Assembly: GCA_913042885.1 (NCBI GenBank)
Contig: CAJWLW010000231.1
Span: 1 to 7,837 of the forward strand
Direction of reading: 5' to 3'
Source: an uncultured Lentisphaeria bacterium
GTDB taxonomy: Bacteria > Verrucomicrobiota > Lentisphaeria > JABSQK01 > CAJWLW01
Length of the DNA stretch: 7,837 nucleotides
Shown here: one piece after another, positions 1 to 5,614 of the stretch
Position numbering within the stretch: the stretch's first letter is position 1
Layout of the letters: each line of letters opens with the position of its first letter
Notes under the pieces: model-generated
Seen by the model: the letters and a program-made list of their open reading frames with translations, nothing else
Told to the model about the DNA's origin: nothing
The model's database searches: none
Made by a program: the position numbers and the translations under genes

Positions 1-2277
1 GCCAAGCTCGCGGTCGGCTACACGCTCGACGAGATCCGCAACGATATCACGCGAGAGACACCGGCCAGCTTCGAGCCGACCATCGACTATGTCGTGACCA
101 AAATTCCACGGTTCACCTTCGAAAAATTCCCCTCGACCGACAGCACGCTGGGCACGCAGATGAAATCCGTCGGCGAGACGATGGGTATCGGCAAGACCTT
201 CAAGCAGTCGCTGCAGAAGGCGCTGCGTGGTCTGGAAACGGGACATTCCGGCTTCGGCGCCGACGGCCAGGACGGGCCTTACGAACAGATGAGCGACACC
301 GAGGTCGAAGCTGAGCTACGGCGTCCGAACTGCGAGCGACTGTTCGTGTTGCGGGCGGCGCTGAAACGCGGTTGGAGTATCGATCGGATCCATGAGCTGA
401 CGATGATCGACCGTTGGTTCCTGCGCCATCTGGCCGAACTTGCCGCCTATGAAGAGGAGATCCAGACCGCCGAAAACCTGGACGGTCTGGTGGCTGACGA
501 CACACTGTTCCGGCAGGCCAAGGAATTCGGCTATTCCGATCGACAGATCGCCTATTTGATAGGCACCGACGAGGATGCGGTGCGAGCGGCCCGCAAGAAG
601 ATAGGGCTGACGCCGGTCTACGGCCTGGTCGACACGTGTGCTGCCGAGTTTGCCGCCTACACGCCGTATTACTATTCTTCGTACGGCGAACTCGACGAGG
701 CCCGGGACAGCGATCGGAAGAAGGTCATGATCCTCGGCGGCGGCCCCAATCGCATCGGTCAGGGCATCGAGTTCGATTACTGCTGCGTGCACGCGGCCTT
801 CGCGTTGCGTGAGGCGGGATTCGAGACCATCATGGTCAACAGCAATCCAGAGACTGTCAGTACCGATTACGACACCAGCGACAAACTGTATTTCGAGCCT
901 TTGACGCTCGAGGACGTGCTGAATATCTACGAGCGAGAGAACTGCTGGGGTGTCATTCCGCAGTTCGGCGGGCAAACGCCCTTGAACCTGGCGAAGGATC
1001 TGCAGCGCAACGGCGCTAACGTCATCGGCACGTCACCGGAAAACATCGAGGCAGCGGAGGACCGCCGATTTTTCCAGAAACTGGCGGAGCGTCTGGGCAT
1101 ACGGCAGCCGCCGAATGATACGGCAACGAACACCGAAGAAGCGGTGGCGATCGCCACGCGCATTGGCTATCCGGTACTCGTGCGCCCATCGTTTGTGCTG
1201 GGCGGGCGGGCCATGGTGATTGTCTATGAGGAGAACCAACTGCGGCAGTACATGCACGCGGCGGTTCAGGCATCGGACGAGCGACCGGTTCTGATCGACA
1301 GCTACCTGGAAGCCGCGGTGGAGGTCGATGTCGACTGCATCTCCGACGGCAACTTGACGGTTATCGGTGCAATCATGGAGCATGTCGAGGAAGCTGGCGT
1401 GCATTCCGGCGACAGCGCATGTGTGATTCCGGCGCCGACACTCGACGTCGCGGTCAAGGACCGTATTCGTGAGTATTCCCAGGCCCTGGCGAAGGAGCTC
1501 AATGTCATTGGCTTGATGAACATCCAATACGCGGTGCAGGACGGCGAGGTGTACATCCTGGAAGTCAATCCGCGGGCCTCGCGGACAATTCCGTTCGTCA
1601 GCAAGGCAATCGGTGTCCCGCTGGCCAAGTACGCCAGTCTGATCATGGTCGGCAAAACCCTTCCCGAGCTCGGCTTTACGGCTGAGGTGATACCGCCGCA
1701 GGTGTCGGTGAAGGAAGCAGTCTTCCCGTTTATCCGCTTCCCCGGCACTGACATCACGCTGTCGCCGGAGATGAAATCGACCGGGGAGGTGATGGGTATC
1801 GACGTATCGACGGGCCTGGCATACCTGAAGAGCCAGTTGGCAGCCGGCAACAAGCTGCCACGCACCGGCAATATCTTCCTGAGCGTCCGTGACACAGACA
1901 AAGAGAACGTGCTCGATGGTGCGCAACGGCTACAGTCGATGGGCTTCACCATCTATGCCACTGCAGGCACCGGGGCCTATTTGCGGGCATACGGAGTGGC
2001 AAGCCTCGAATTAGAGAAAATCTCGGACGGCAGCCCGAATGTTCTGGATCTGATTGCCGATCGCAACCTCGCCTGGATCGTCAATACCCCTTCCGGTGGG
2101 GCGGCGCCACGGGTCGACGAGATCCGCATGCGCGGTGAATCGGTAATCAGTGGCATCCCGATAACGACAACGGTGGCCGGTTTCATCGCTGCGGTCTCTG
2201 GGCTCGAGGCGCTGCAGGGTGCCGAGCGAATGGACGTCAGGACGATCCAGGAATATCACGCCGTTCTCAACGGCTGA
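1..2277 (+). CDS. carB: Carbamoyl-phosphate synthase large subunit, 5'-truncated by the window edge
   Basis: CarB makes carbamoyl phosphate from bicarbonate, ATP and ammonia supplied by the CarA glutaminase, feeding pyrimidine and arginine synthesis in the cytoplasm. The frame is open from base 1, so the true start lies upstream. The 758 visible residues match the last ~70% of a ~1,070-aa family member. In fragment numbering, residues 1-93 finish the carboxy-phosphate ATP-grasp half (TPASFEPTIDYVVTKIPRF). Residues ~94-245 are the oligomerisation domain, including IDRWFL and VDTCAAEFA. Residues ~246-625 are the carbamoyl-phosphate ATP-grasp half, with GGGPNRIGQGIEFDY at 246-260, RPSFVLGGRAM at 395-405 and EVNPRASRT at 521-529. 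The last ~133 residues are the MGS-like allosteric domain (FLSVRDTDKENV, VNTPSG). No frameshift or lost ATP-grasp motif is visible. A GTG at 94 is internal and not a start. Identification is secure. Confidence 0.97.
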   Translation, partial: AKLAVGYTLDEIRNDITRETPASFEPTIDYVVTKIPRFTFEKFPSTDSTLGTQMKSVGETMGIGKTFKQSLQKALRGLETGHSGFGADGQDGPYEQMSDTEVEAELRRPNCERLFVLRAALKRGWSIDRIHELTMIDRWFLRHLAELAAYEEEIQTAENLDGLVADDTLFRQAKEFGYSDRQIAYLIGTDEDAVRAARKKIGLTPVYGLVDTCAAEFAAYTPYYYSSYGELDEARDSDRKKVMILGGGPNRIGQGIEFDYCCVHAAFALREAGFETIMVNSNPETVSTDYDTSDKLYFEPLTLEDVLNIYERENCWGVIPQFGGQTPLNLAKDLQRNGANVIGTSPENIEAAEDRRFFQKLAERLGIRQPPNDTATNTEEAVAIATRIGYPVLVRPSFVLGGRAMVIVYEENQLRQYMHAAVQASDERPVLIDSYLEAAVEVDVDCISDGNLTVIGAIMEHVEEAGVHSGDSACVIPAPTLDVAVKDRIREYSQALAKELNVIGLMNIQYAVQDGEVYILEVNPRASRTIPFVSKAIGVPLAKYASLIMVGKTLPELGFTAEVIPPQVSVKEAVFPFIRFPGTDITLSPEMKSTGEVMGIDVSTGLAYLKSQLAAGNKLPRTGNIFLSVRDTDKENVLDGAQRLQSMGFTIYATAGTGAYLRAYGVASLELEKISDGSPNVLDLIADRNLAWIVNTPSGGAAPRVDEIRMRGESVISGIPITTTVAGFIAAVSGLEALQGAERMDVRTIQEYHAVLNG

Positions 2278-2283
2278 TTTTTT
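2260..2283 (+). terminator. Intrinsic terminator overlapping the carB stop codon
   Basis: GCCGTT (2260-2265) and AACGGC (2269-2274) form a perfect 6-bp stem with a CTC triloop. The stem is followed by TGA and then six T residues (2278-2283). The stem is made from the codons for the last residues of CarB, and the stop codon lies between stem and T-tract. This is the classic layout of a Rho-independent terminator on the plus strand. It would isolate carB from rho. The stem is short, so efficiency is uncertain. Confidence 0.6.
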
Positions 2284-2420
2284 CTGCCATCCTCCCGGCA
2301 AGATGGCTCCCCAACCACTGGCAGGATCGAGTTGACGTTGGGAAATCGAATCCGGATCTCAGTCCCGATTGACTTGATATTGATGGGCTTTTGCTCGCTG
2401 TTTTTTTTCTGAACCGGGCA

Positions 2421-2448
2421 TTGACGAGCACGAAAACACGATTATGTT
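2421..2448 (+). promoter_or_regulatory. Candidate upstream promoter of the rho leader
   Basis: TTGACG (2421-2426) is followed after 16 bp by TATGTT (2443-2448), a moderate sigma-70-type match. Transcription would begin near 2455, exactly at the foot of the long hairpin at 2454-2494, so the RNA would start with a stem. That coincidence is the main support. The -10 is imperfect, and this may be chance in an AT-rich spacer. Confidence 0.3.
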
Positions 2449-2453
2449 AGGGG

Positions 2454-2494
2454 TGTATGGCGTACTTCCGGTAGCGGAGTATCCCCACCATACA
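2454..2494 (+). other. Long imperfect hairpin at the predicted 5' end of a transcript
   Basis: TGTATGG (2454-2460) pairs with CCATACA (2488-2494) to give a 7-bp outer stem. After an asymmetric internal loop, GTACT (2462-2466) pairs with AGTAT (2478-2482, one G-T), then CCG (2468-2470) with CGG (2475-2477) around a GTAG tetraloop, leaving T2467 bulged. This is far more pairing than the flanks show. No T-tract follows, so it is not an intrinsic terminator. It could be a 5'-stabilising stem of the rho leader or the start of a small RNA; I do not recognise a known RNA family. Confidence 0.35.
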
Positions 2495-2682
2495 ACACGG
2501 ACGCTCTCCAACCCGCCAATTTCAGTTTACTATCGCGCCTCTGTGACGTTCTGAAGCTGGCTGGTGTCTGATATTTCCAGTCGTCATACCGCCGGAAAGC
2601 CATCGGCTTGTACGGCACTGCCTGGCGACATCGTATTGATTCGACACAATCTTCGACAGCTAAGCACGTTCCATGACCACTG

Positions 2683-2710
2683 TTGACAGCGTGTCGTGGT
2701 ATGGTATATG
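2683..2710 (+). promoter_or_regulatory. Probable main rho promoter
   Basis: A perfect TTGACA -35 (2683-2688) is separated by 16 bp from TATATG (2705-2710). The -10 is preceded by TGG (2702-2704), an extended -10 element. Transcription would start near 2717, giving a leader of about 300 nt before the rho ATG. This is the best promoter match between carB and rho. No operator is recognisable on top of it. Confidence 0.55.
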
Positions 2711-2840
2711 CGGAAAATCTGATTCCGTTGAAAGTCGGGCTGATAAACGATTTTTCCCTGTGCGTCTGTCTGTCGACGCAATTTCCTGATAACTTCGCCG
2801 AGGCTGGAAATTCCGGCTGGGCGACGTTTGACACAAAATC

Positions 2841-2857
2841 GCAGATGCTCCATCTGC
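2841..2857 (+). repeat. Perfect inverted repeat in the rho leader
   Basis: GCAGATG (2841-2847), loop CTC, CATCTGC (2851-2857): a perfect 7-bp stem with a triloop, seven bases downstream of the TTGACA at 2828-2833. No T-tract follows, so it is not a terminator. It may be a leader-RNA hairpin or a protein-binding palindrome. Confidence 0.45.
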
Positions 2858-2897
2858 AGAGTTGGTACTTACGTATTGTTAACGTTTTACGGAAGCG

Positions 2898-2970
2898 CCA
2901 AATCTCAACACCGACCTCTTAGTTCGAACCACCACCGGGATTTCCGGCAACAAACAACCTACCAAAATAA
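2898..2970 (+). promoter_or_regulatory. C-rich, G-poor rut-like tract upstream of rho
   Basis: By hand count these 73 bases hold 26 C and 8 G, with many spaced CC and TC dinucleotides and no strong stem. That is the 'C over G bubble' expected of a Rho-utilisation site on the nascent RNA. It ends about 45 bases before the rho start codon. In Escherichia coli, rho is known to be regulated by Rho-dependent attenuation in its own leader; the same logic is inferred here from composition and position only. Confidence 0.4.
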
Positions 2971-3016
2971 CCCGCCGTTTCAGGCCGCGCCCGCGGCCAC
3001 AACAATCGAGGATATC

Positions 3017-4714
3017 ATGAACGATTCAGAAATGTTCCCGGACGAGAACAGCAGCGGTAGCAGCGACGCGCCGGCTCCCACTCCGGCTCCGTCTTCATCA
3101 GACCCGTCAGACCAGGGCCCCTCACAGCAGGAATCCTCACAGCAGGAATCCTCACAGCAGGAATCCTCACAGCAGGAATCCTCACAGCAGGGATCCTCAC
3201 AGCAGGGATCCTCACAGCAGGGATCCTCACAGCAGCGATCCTCACAGCAGCGAAAACGCCCCAACCGGCGACGGCCGATGCGTGGACGCGGTGGCGGCAA
3301 TACCAGGAACTCCGGCTCCGGCGGTAACGACAAGCGCGGCGAGAATTTCCGCGGCGACGGCAACTATCGGCGCCGTAGCAGCGGTCAAAAACACAACGAC
3401 GGCCTGCCGAAGATGACCGAAGAGGAAGAGTTCGAGATACTCCAGCGCGACTCGCTGGCACCAACGCTCAACCTCATCGAGCTGCAGGAAAACTCTATGG
3501 CCGAGCTCACGACCATGGCGAATGAAATGGGCGTCGAAGCAGTGGGCGCAATCAGCAAGCAAAATCTCGTCTATGAAATTCTCAAGGCCAATGCCGAGAA
3601 AAATGGCCTGATGTTCGGCGGCGGAGTTCTGGAAGTACTTGGCGACGGCTTTGGATTCCTGCGCTCGCCAAAGTACAGCTATCTGCCCTGCCCCGAGGAC
3701 ATTTACCTGAGTCCGTCGCAAATTCGGCGCTTTTCTCTGCGCAAGGGCGACACTATCACCGGTCAAATCCGGCCGCCGCGCGAGAAAGAACGTTTTTTCG
3801 CCATGCTCAAGGTCGAGGCAATCAACGACGAACCGCCGGAACTGAAGAAGGGTAAGATACCGTTCGAGAACCTGACGCCGTTTTTCCCGCGTGAGCGGCT
3901 CATCCTGGAACGCGGCCAGCAAGAGATCGCGATGCGCATCGTCGACCTGATCTCGCCGATCGGCAAAGGACAGCGCGGCCTGATCGTAGCTCCGCCACGA
4001 ACCGGTAAAACGGTGCTGCAGCAGAAGATGGCCAACAGCATCACCGAGAACAATCCCGACGCCATCCTGATCATCCTGCTGATCGACGAACGGCCCGAAG
4101 AGGTCACCGACATGGAGCGTGAGGTCGACGCCGAAGTCATCAGCTCCACCTTCGACGAACCGCCGACGCGCCACGTGCAGGTCGCCGAAATGGCGATCGA
4201 GAAAGCCAAGCGCCTGGTTGAGCACGGCAAGGACGTCGTCATTCTACTCGACAGCATCACCCGCCTGGCGCGAGCTTACAATACCGTGGAGCCACACAGC
4301 GGCCGTATTCTCACCGGTGGTGTGGACGCCAATGCCCTGCACAAGCCCCGCCGCATTTTCGCGGCAGCCAGAAACATCGAGGAAGGCGGAAGTCTGACGA
4401 TCCTGGCCACCGCCATCATCGACACCGGCAGCCGCATGGACGAGGTGATCTTCGAAGAGTTTAAGGGCACTGGCAACATGGAACTGCATCTCGATCGCGA
4501 ACTCGTGCATCGCCGCTGCTACCCTGCTATCAACATTCAGAAATCCGGTACCCGCCGTGAGGAACTGCTGCTGCATCCAGACGAACTCGAGCGCGTCTGG
4601 CAACTGCGCAAGTACATGAACGACATCCCGCCGGTCGAAGCCATGGAACTGCTCATCAAGAAGATGAAAGAGACGGAAAACAACGTCGAGTTCCTGATGG
4701 CCTTAAAGAGTTGA
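3017..4714 (+). CDS. rho: Transcription termination factor Rho with a repeat-bearing disordered N-terminus
   Basis: Rho is a hexameric RNA-dependent ATPase that loads on unstructured C-rich RNA and terminates transcription. The ATG at 3017 was chosen because GAGGA (3008-3012) lies four bases upstream and the residues before it look non-coding; the frame stays open back to a TTG at 2828. The product is 565 aa against ~420 for E. coli Rho. Residues 1-130 are low complexity: an S/P/D/E head, nine S-Q-Q pentads (35-79), then an R/G-rich basic stretch (79-120). The Rho_N helical domain spans ~144-195 and the cold-shock-like RNA-binding domain ~200-272 ([13 protein letters not shown]). The ATPase core has Walker A APPRTGKT (325-332, K331), LIDERPEE with E358, Walker B VVILLDS (D412), the Q-loop region [14 protein letters not shown] (428-441) and [11 protein letters not shown] (480-490). 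All catalytic motifs are intact. No gene is close on either side, so it is probably monocistronic. Confidence 0.96.
   Translation: MNDSEMFPDENSSGSSDAPAPTPAPSSSDPSDQGPSQQESSQQESSQQESSQQESSQQGSSQQGSSQQGSSQQRSSQQRKRPNRRRPMRGRGGGNTRNSGSGGNDKRGENFRGDGNYRRRSSGQKHNDGLPKMTEEEEFEILQRDSLAPTLNLIELQENSMAELTTMANEMGVEAVGAISKQNLVYEILKANAEKNGLMFGGGVLEVLGDGFGFLRSPKYSYLPCPEDIYLSPSQIRRFSLRKGDTITGQIRPPREKERFFAMLKVEAINDEPPELKKGKIPFENLTPFFPRERLILERGQQEIAMRIVDLISPIGKGQRGLIVAPPRTGKTVLQQKMANSITENNPDAILIILLIDERPEEVTDMEREVDAEVISSTFDEPPTRHVQVAEMAIEKAKRLVEHGKDVVILLDSITRLARAYNTVEPHSGRILTGGVDANALHKPRRIFAAARNIEEGGSLTILATAIIDTGSRMDEVIFEEFKGTGNMELHLDRELVHRRCYPAINIQKSGTRREELLLHPDELERVWQLRKYMNDIPPVEAMELLIKKMKETENNVEFLMALKS
3119..3253 (+). 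repeat. Nine tandem copies of a 15-bp coding repeat in rho
   Basis: Nine head-to-tail 15-bp units of the form TCC TCA CAG CAG NNA encode S-S-Q-Q-x. The first unit starts CCC (Pro) instead of TCC. The last codon changes in blocks: GAA (Glu) in units 1-4, GGA (Gly) in 5-7, CGA (Arg) in 8-9. Each step is a one-base change. The rest of each unit is identical at the nucleotide level, including synonymous positions, which indicates recent duplication by slippage or unequal exchange. Length changes in whole units keep the frame. Confidence 0.97.
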
Positions 4715-4763
4715 GGCTCCAATTGGTGCCCGCGTCGGATCGGTAACGCATCGTCGCGCTGTG

Positions 4764-4781
4764 GCGGTCAAGGGTGACCGC
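4764..4781 (+). other. Perfect hairpin in the rho 3' region
   Basis: GCGGTCA (4764-4770), loop AGGG, TGACCGC (4775-4781) form a 7-bp perfect stem 50 bases after the rho stop. No T-tract follows (GCCTTCTCC), so it is not a complete intrinsic terminator by itself. Its GGTCA/TGACC core recurs in the next hairpin, so the two can exchange partners. Confidence 0.45.
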
Positions 4782-4793
4782 GCCTTCTCCAGC

Positions 4794-4829
4794 TGGTCAT
4801 GGCAGACAATGACCTGACCACCCCTTTTT
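4794..4829 (+). terminator. Probable rho terminator
   Basis: TGGTCA (4794-4799) can pair with TGACCA (4815-4820) around a 15-nt loop, followed by CCCC and TTTTT (4825-4829). Alternatively GGTCA can pair with the adjacent TGACC at 4810-4814. The stem is short and the U-tract is only five bases after four C residues, so this is a moderate candidate. Confidence 0.45.
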
Positions 4830-5248
4830 ACCCTCCCCCCCCCACTCTATAGATATAGTTATAGGGCATCCTCAAATCATGGGACGGGCGACTTGGAATT
4901 GTCGAAAATTATTTCGTAACTCACTGTAAATACTTGGGTCTGCAACAAAAATAACCTCCTTCAATGACCAGGATCTCACAGGCGTCACAACGGTCACCAG
5001 TAACGATCCCAACGGATTGCAGGCAGCACAAAAAAATCCTTCTCCGAGGTTTCATGATAACGCTGCCAAGTCCATCTCCAACGTCATGCTGCCGCATACG
5101 TGCCACGGCAAAAAATGCGAACGAAAGCTACCCGGGAATCCGTGAAATCTTCAACGCGCCGTCCAAAGCGGAGACTCAAAAACCGCCTGGAAACTGACCG
5201 GATGTTGCAGCCAGGCAGGCTGTCAATAAGGGCTAAATGGGAAAATGG

Positions 5249-5294
5249 CGCTCAAAAAAGAAAAGTAACATTCCCGAATATCGCTCAAAAAAGA
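5249..5294 (+). repeat. Perfect 13-bp direct repeat abutting a promoter
   Basis: CGCTCAAAAAAGA occurs at 5249-5261 and again at 5282-5294, start-to-start 33 bp, close to three helical turns. The second copy ends one base before the -35 box. Each copy holds an A6 tract on about the same helix face. This could be paired activator or repressor sites, or an A-tract UP-like element boosting the promoter. Confidence 0.7.
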
Positions 5295-5295
5295 C

Positions 5296-5325
5296 TTGAC
5301 GTCGCGGTAAACCTAACTATATAAT
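5296..5325 (+). promoter_or_regulatory. Strong sigma-70-type promoter of the zinc-ribbon gene
   Basis: TTGACG (5296-5301), 18-bp spacer, consensus TATAAT (5320-5325). This is the best promoter in the window. Transcription would start near 5332, giving a ~90-nt leader before the ATG at 5422. The flanking A-tract direct repeats suggest added activation or control. Confidence 0.7.
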
Positions 5326-5334
5326 ACGGTAGTT

Positions 5335-5359
5335 CGCCGCGGTAGTGCCTAATGCGGCG
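5335..5359 (+). other. GC hairpin at the 5' end of the zinc-ribbon mRNA
   Basis: CGCCGC (5335-5340) pairs perfectly with GCGGCG (5354-5359) around a 13-nt loop, only a few bases after the predicted transcription start. No T-tract follows. It may stabilise the 5' end or act as a control element; the Shine-Dalgarno lies 45 bases downstream and is not inside it. Confidence 0.4.
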
Positions 5360-5421
5360 CGCTTATTCCCCCACGAAACATCCATCGGTCCTTTGCGACA
5401 TACGAAGGAGACCATAGCGCG

Positions 5422-5613
5422 ATGGAACGTGTCCCGTGTCCGTATTGCGAAGCCGAAGTCCGTATGGACGCCGTCGACAATGACGGCGGTGCCTGTCCCG
5501 AGTGCGGAGCCATGATCACAGGATCCCTCCTGTTTTCCGGCTCCGGTGATGAGGTCGAGGAAGACGAGTTCGATCTCGAAGTCACCAGCTCCCGCAAATC
5601 GCGGCGAGGCTGA
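5422..5613 (+). CDS. Small zinc-ribbon protein, 63 aa, function unknown
   Basis: The protein opens with two CxxC knuckles, CPYC (C6, C9) and CPEC (C25, C28), spaced as in a treble-clef or zinc-ribbon fold that binds one zinc ion. A short hydrophobic piece (MITGSLLF, 31-38) follows, then an acidic segment (GDEVEEDEFDLE, 42-53) and a basic tail (SSRKSRRG, 56-63). AAGGAG (5405-5410) lies 11 bases before the ATG, slightly far but clear, and no other in-frame start is nearby. A near-consensus promoter precedes it. No signal peptide or membrane helix is seen. Such ribbons often bind nucleic acid or a protein partner, but no specific role can be assigned. It ends one base from the stop of the opposing dehydrogenase gene. 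Confidence 0.75.
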   Translation: MERVPCPYCEAEVRMDAVDNDGGACPECGAMITGSLLFSGSGDEVEEDEFDLEVTSSRKSRRG

Positions 5614-5614
5614 C

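Larger units (their letters stand above)
2278..3016 (+). other. Gene-free interval between carB and rho; probable long rho leader
   Basis: No ORF in this 739-base stretch has convincing coding character. The longest minus-strand frames (around 2442-2853) lack Shine-Dalgarno sites and recognisable motifs. Five TTGAC boxes occur at 2332, 2369, 2421, 2683 and 2828; only those at 2421 and 2683 have a usable -10 partner. A T8 run lies at 2401-2408 without a strong stem before it. From about 2455 on, the interval contains a long hairpin, a perfect short palindrome and a C-rich, G-poor tract just before rho. It is best read as one or two promoters plus a long untranslated leader of roughly 300-560 nt. 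Confidence 0.5.
4715..5295. other. Gene-poor interval between rho and the zinc-ribbon gene
   Basis: After the two hairpins behind rho there is a C9 run (4835-4843) followed by three TATAG copies (4849-4864), then about 400 bases of lower-GC sequence. Frames of 61-77 codons exist (for example 4964-5197 plus, 4921-5106 minus) but show no ribosome-binding site at their starts and no recognisable motif. The plus-strand CCTCCTT at 4955-4961 reads as a perfect Shine-Dalgarno on the minus strand. CAGCC/GGCTG (5208-5222) is a small stem. I see no RNA gene I can name. Confidence 0.5.

Noticed and set aside
1033..1926. 297-codon minus-strand ORF inside carB
   Set aside because: It is antisense to a fully conserved CarB frame and is a codon-bias shadow.
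2286..2307. GCCATC/GATGGC hairpin after carB as a terminator
   Set aside because: The T-run precedes rather than follows it; the stem at 2260-2274 is better placed.
2401..2408. T8 run as an intrinsic terminator
   Set aside because: Only a weak 4-bp stem (GGGC/GCTC, with a wobble) lies upstream, separated from the run by four bases.
2442..2853. Two minus-strand ORFs between carB and rho (130 and 89 codons)
   Set aside because: Neither start has a Shine-Dalgarno (one begins at GTG), the peptides show no motif, and the region is better explained as promoter and leader sequence.
2828..3016. N-terminal extension of Rho from a TTG at 2828
   Set aside because: No ribosome-binding site, non-protein-like residues and a C-rich leader composition; the ATG at 3017 has GAGGA.
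3119..3253. CRISPR-like array
   Set aside because: The units are contiguous 15-bp repeats with no spacers and lie in frame within rho.
3242..4225. 327-codon minus-strand ORF inside rho
   Set aside because: It is the complement of the conserved Rho core and has no independent support.
4921..5197. ORFs of 61 (minus) and 77 (plus) codons in the rho to zinc-ribbon gap
   Set aside because: No ribosome-binding site at their starts and no recognisable motif or plausible composition.
5469..5488. CGCCGTC/GACGGCG hairpin inside the zinc-ribbon gene, and palindrome CCGTCGACGG at 5634-5643
   Set aside because: Both lie in coding sequence with GC-rich codons, have no T-tract on either strand and can be explained by chance.
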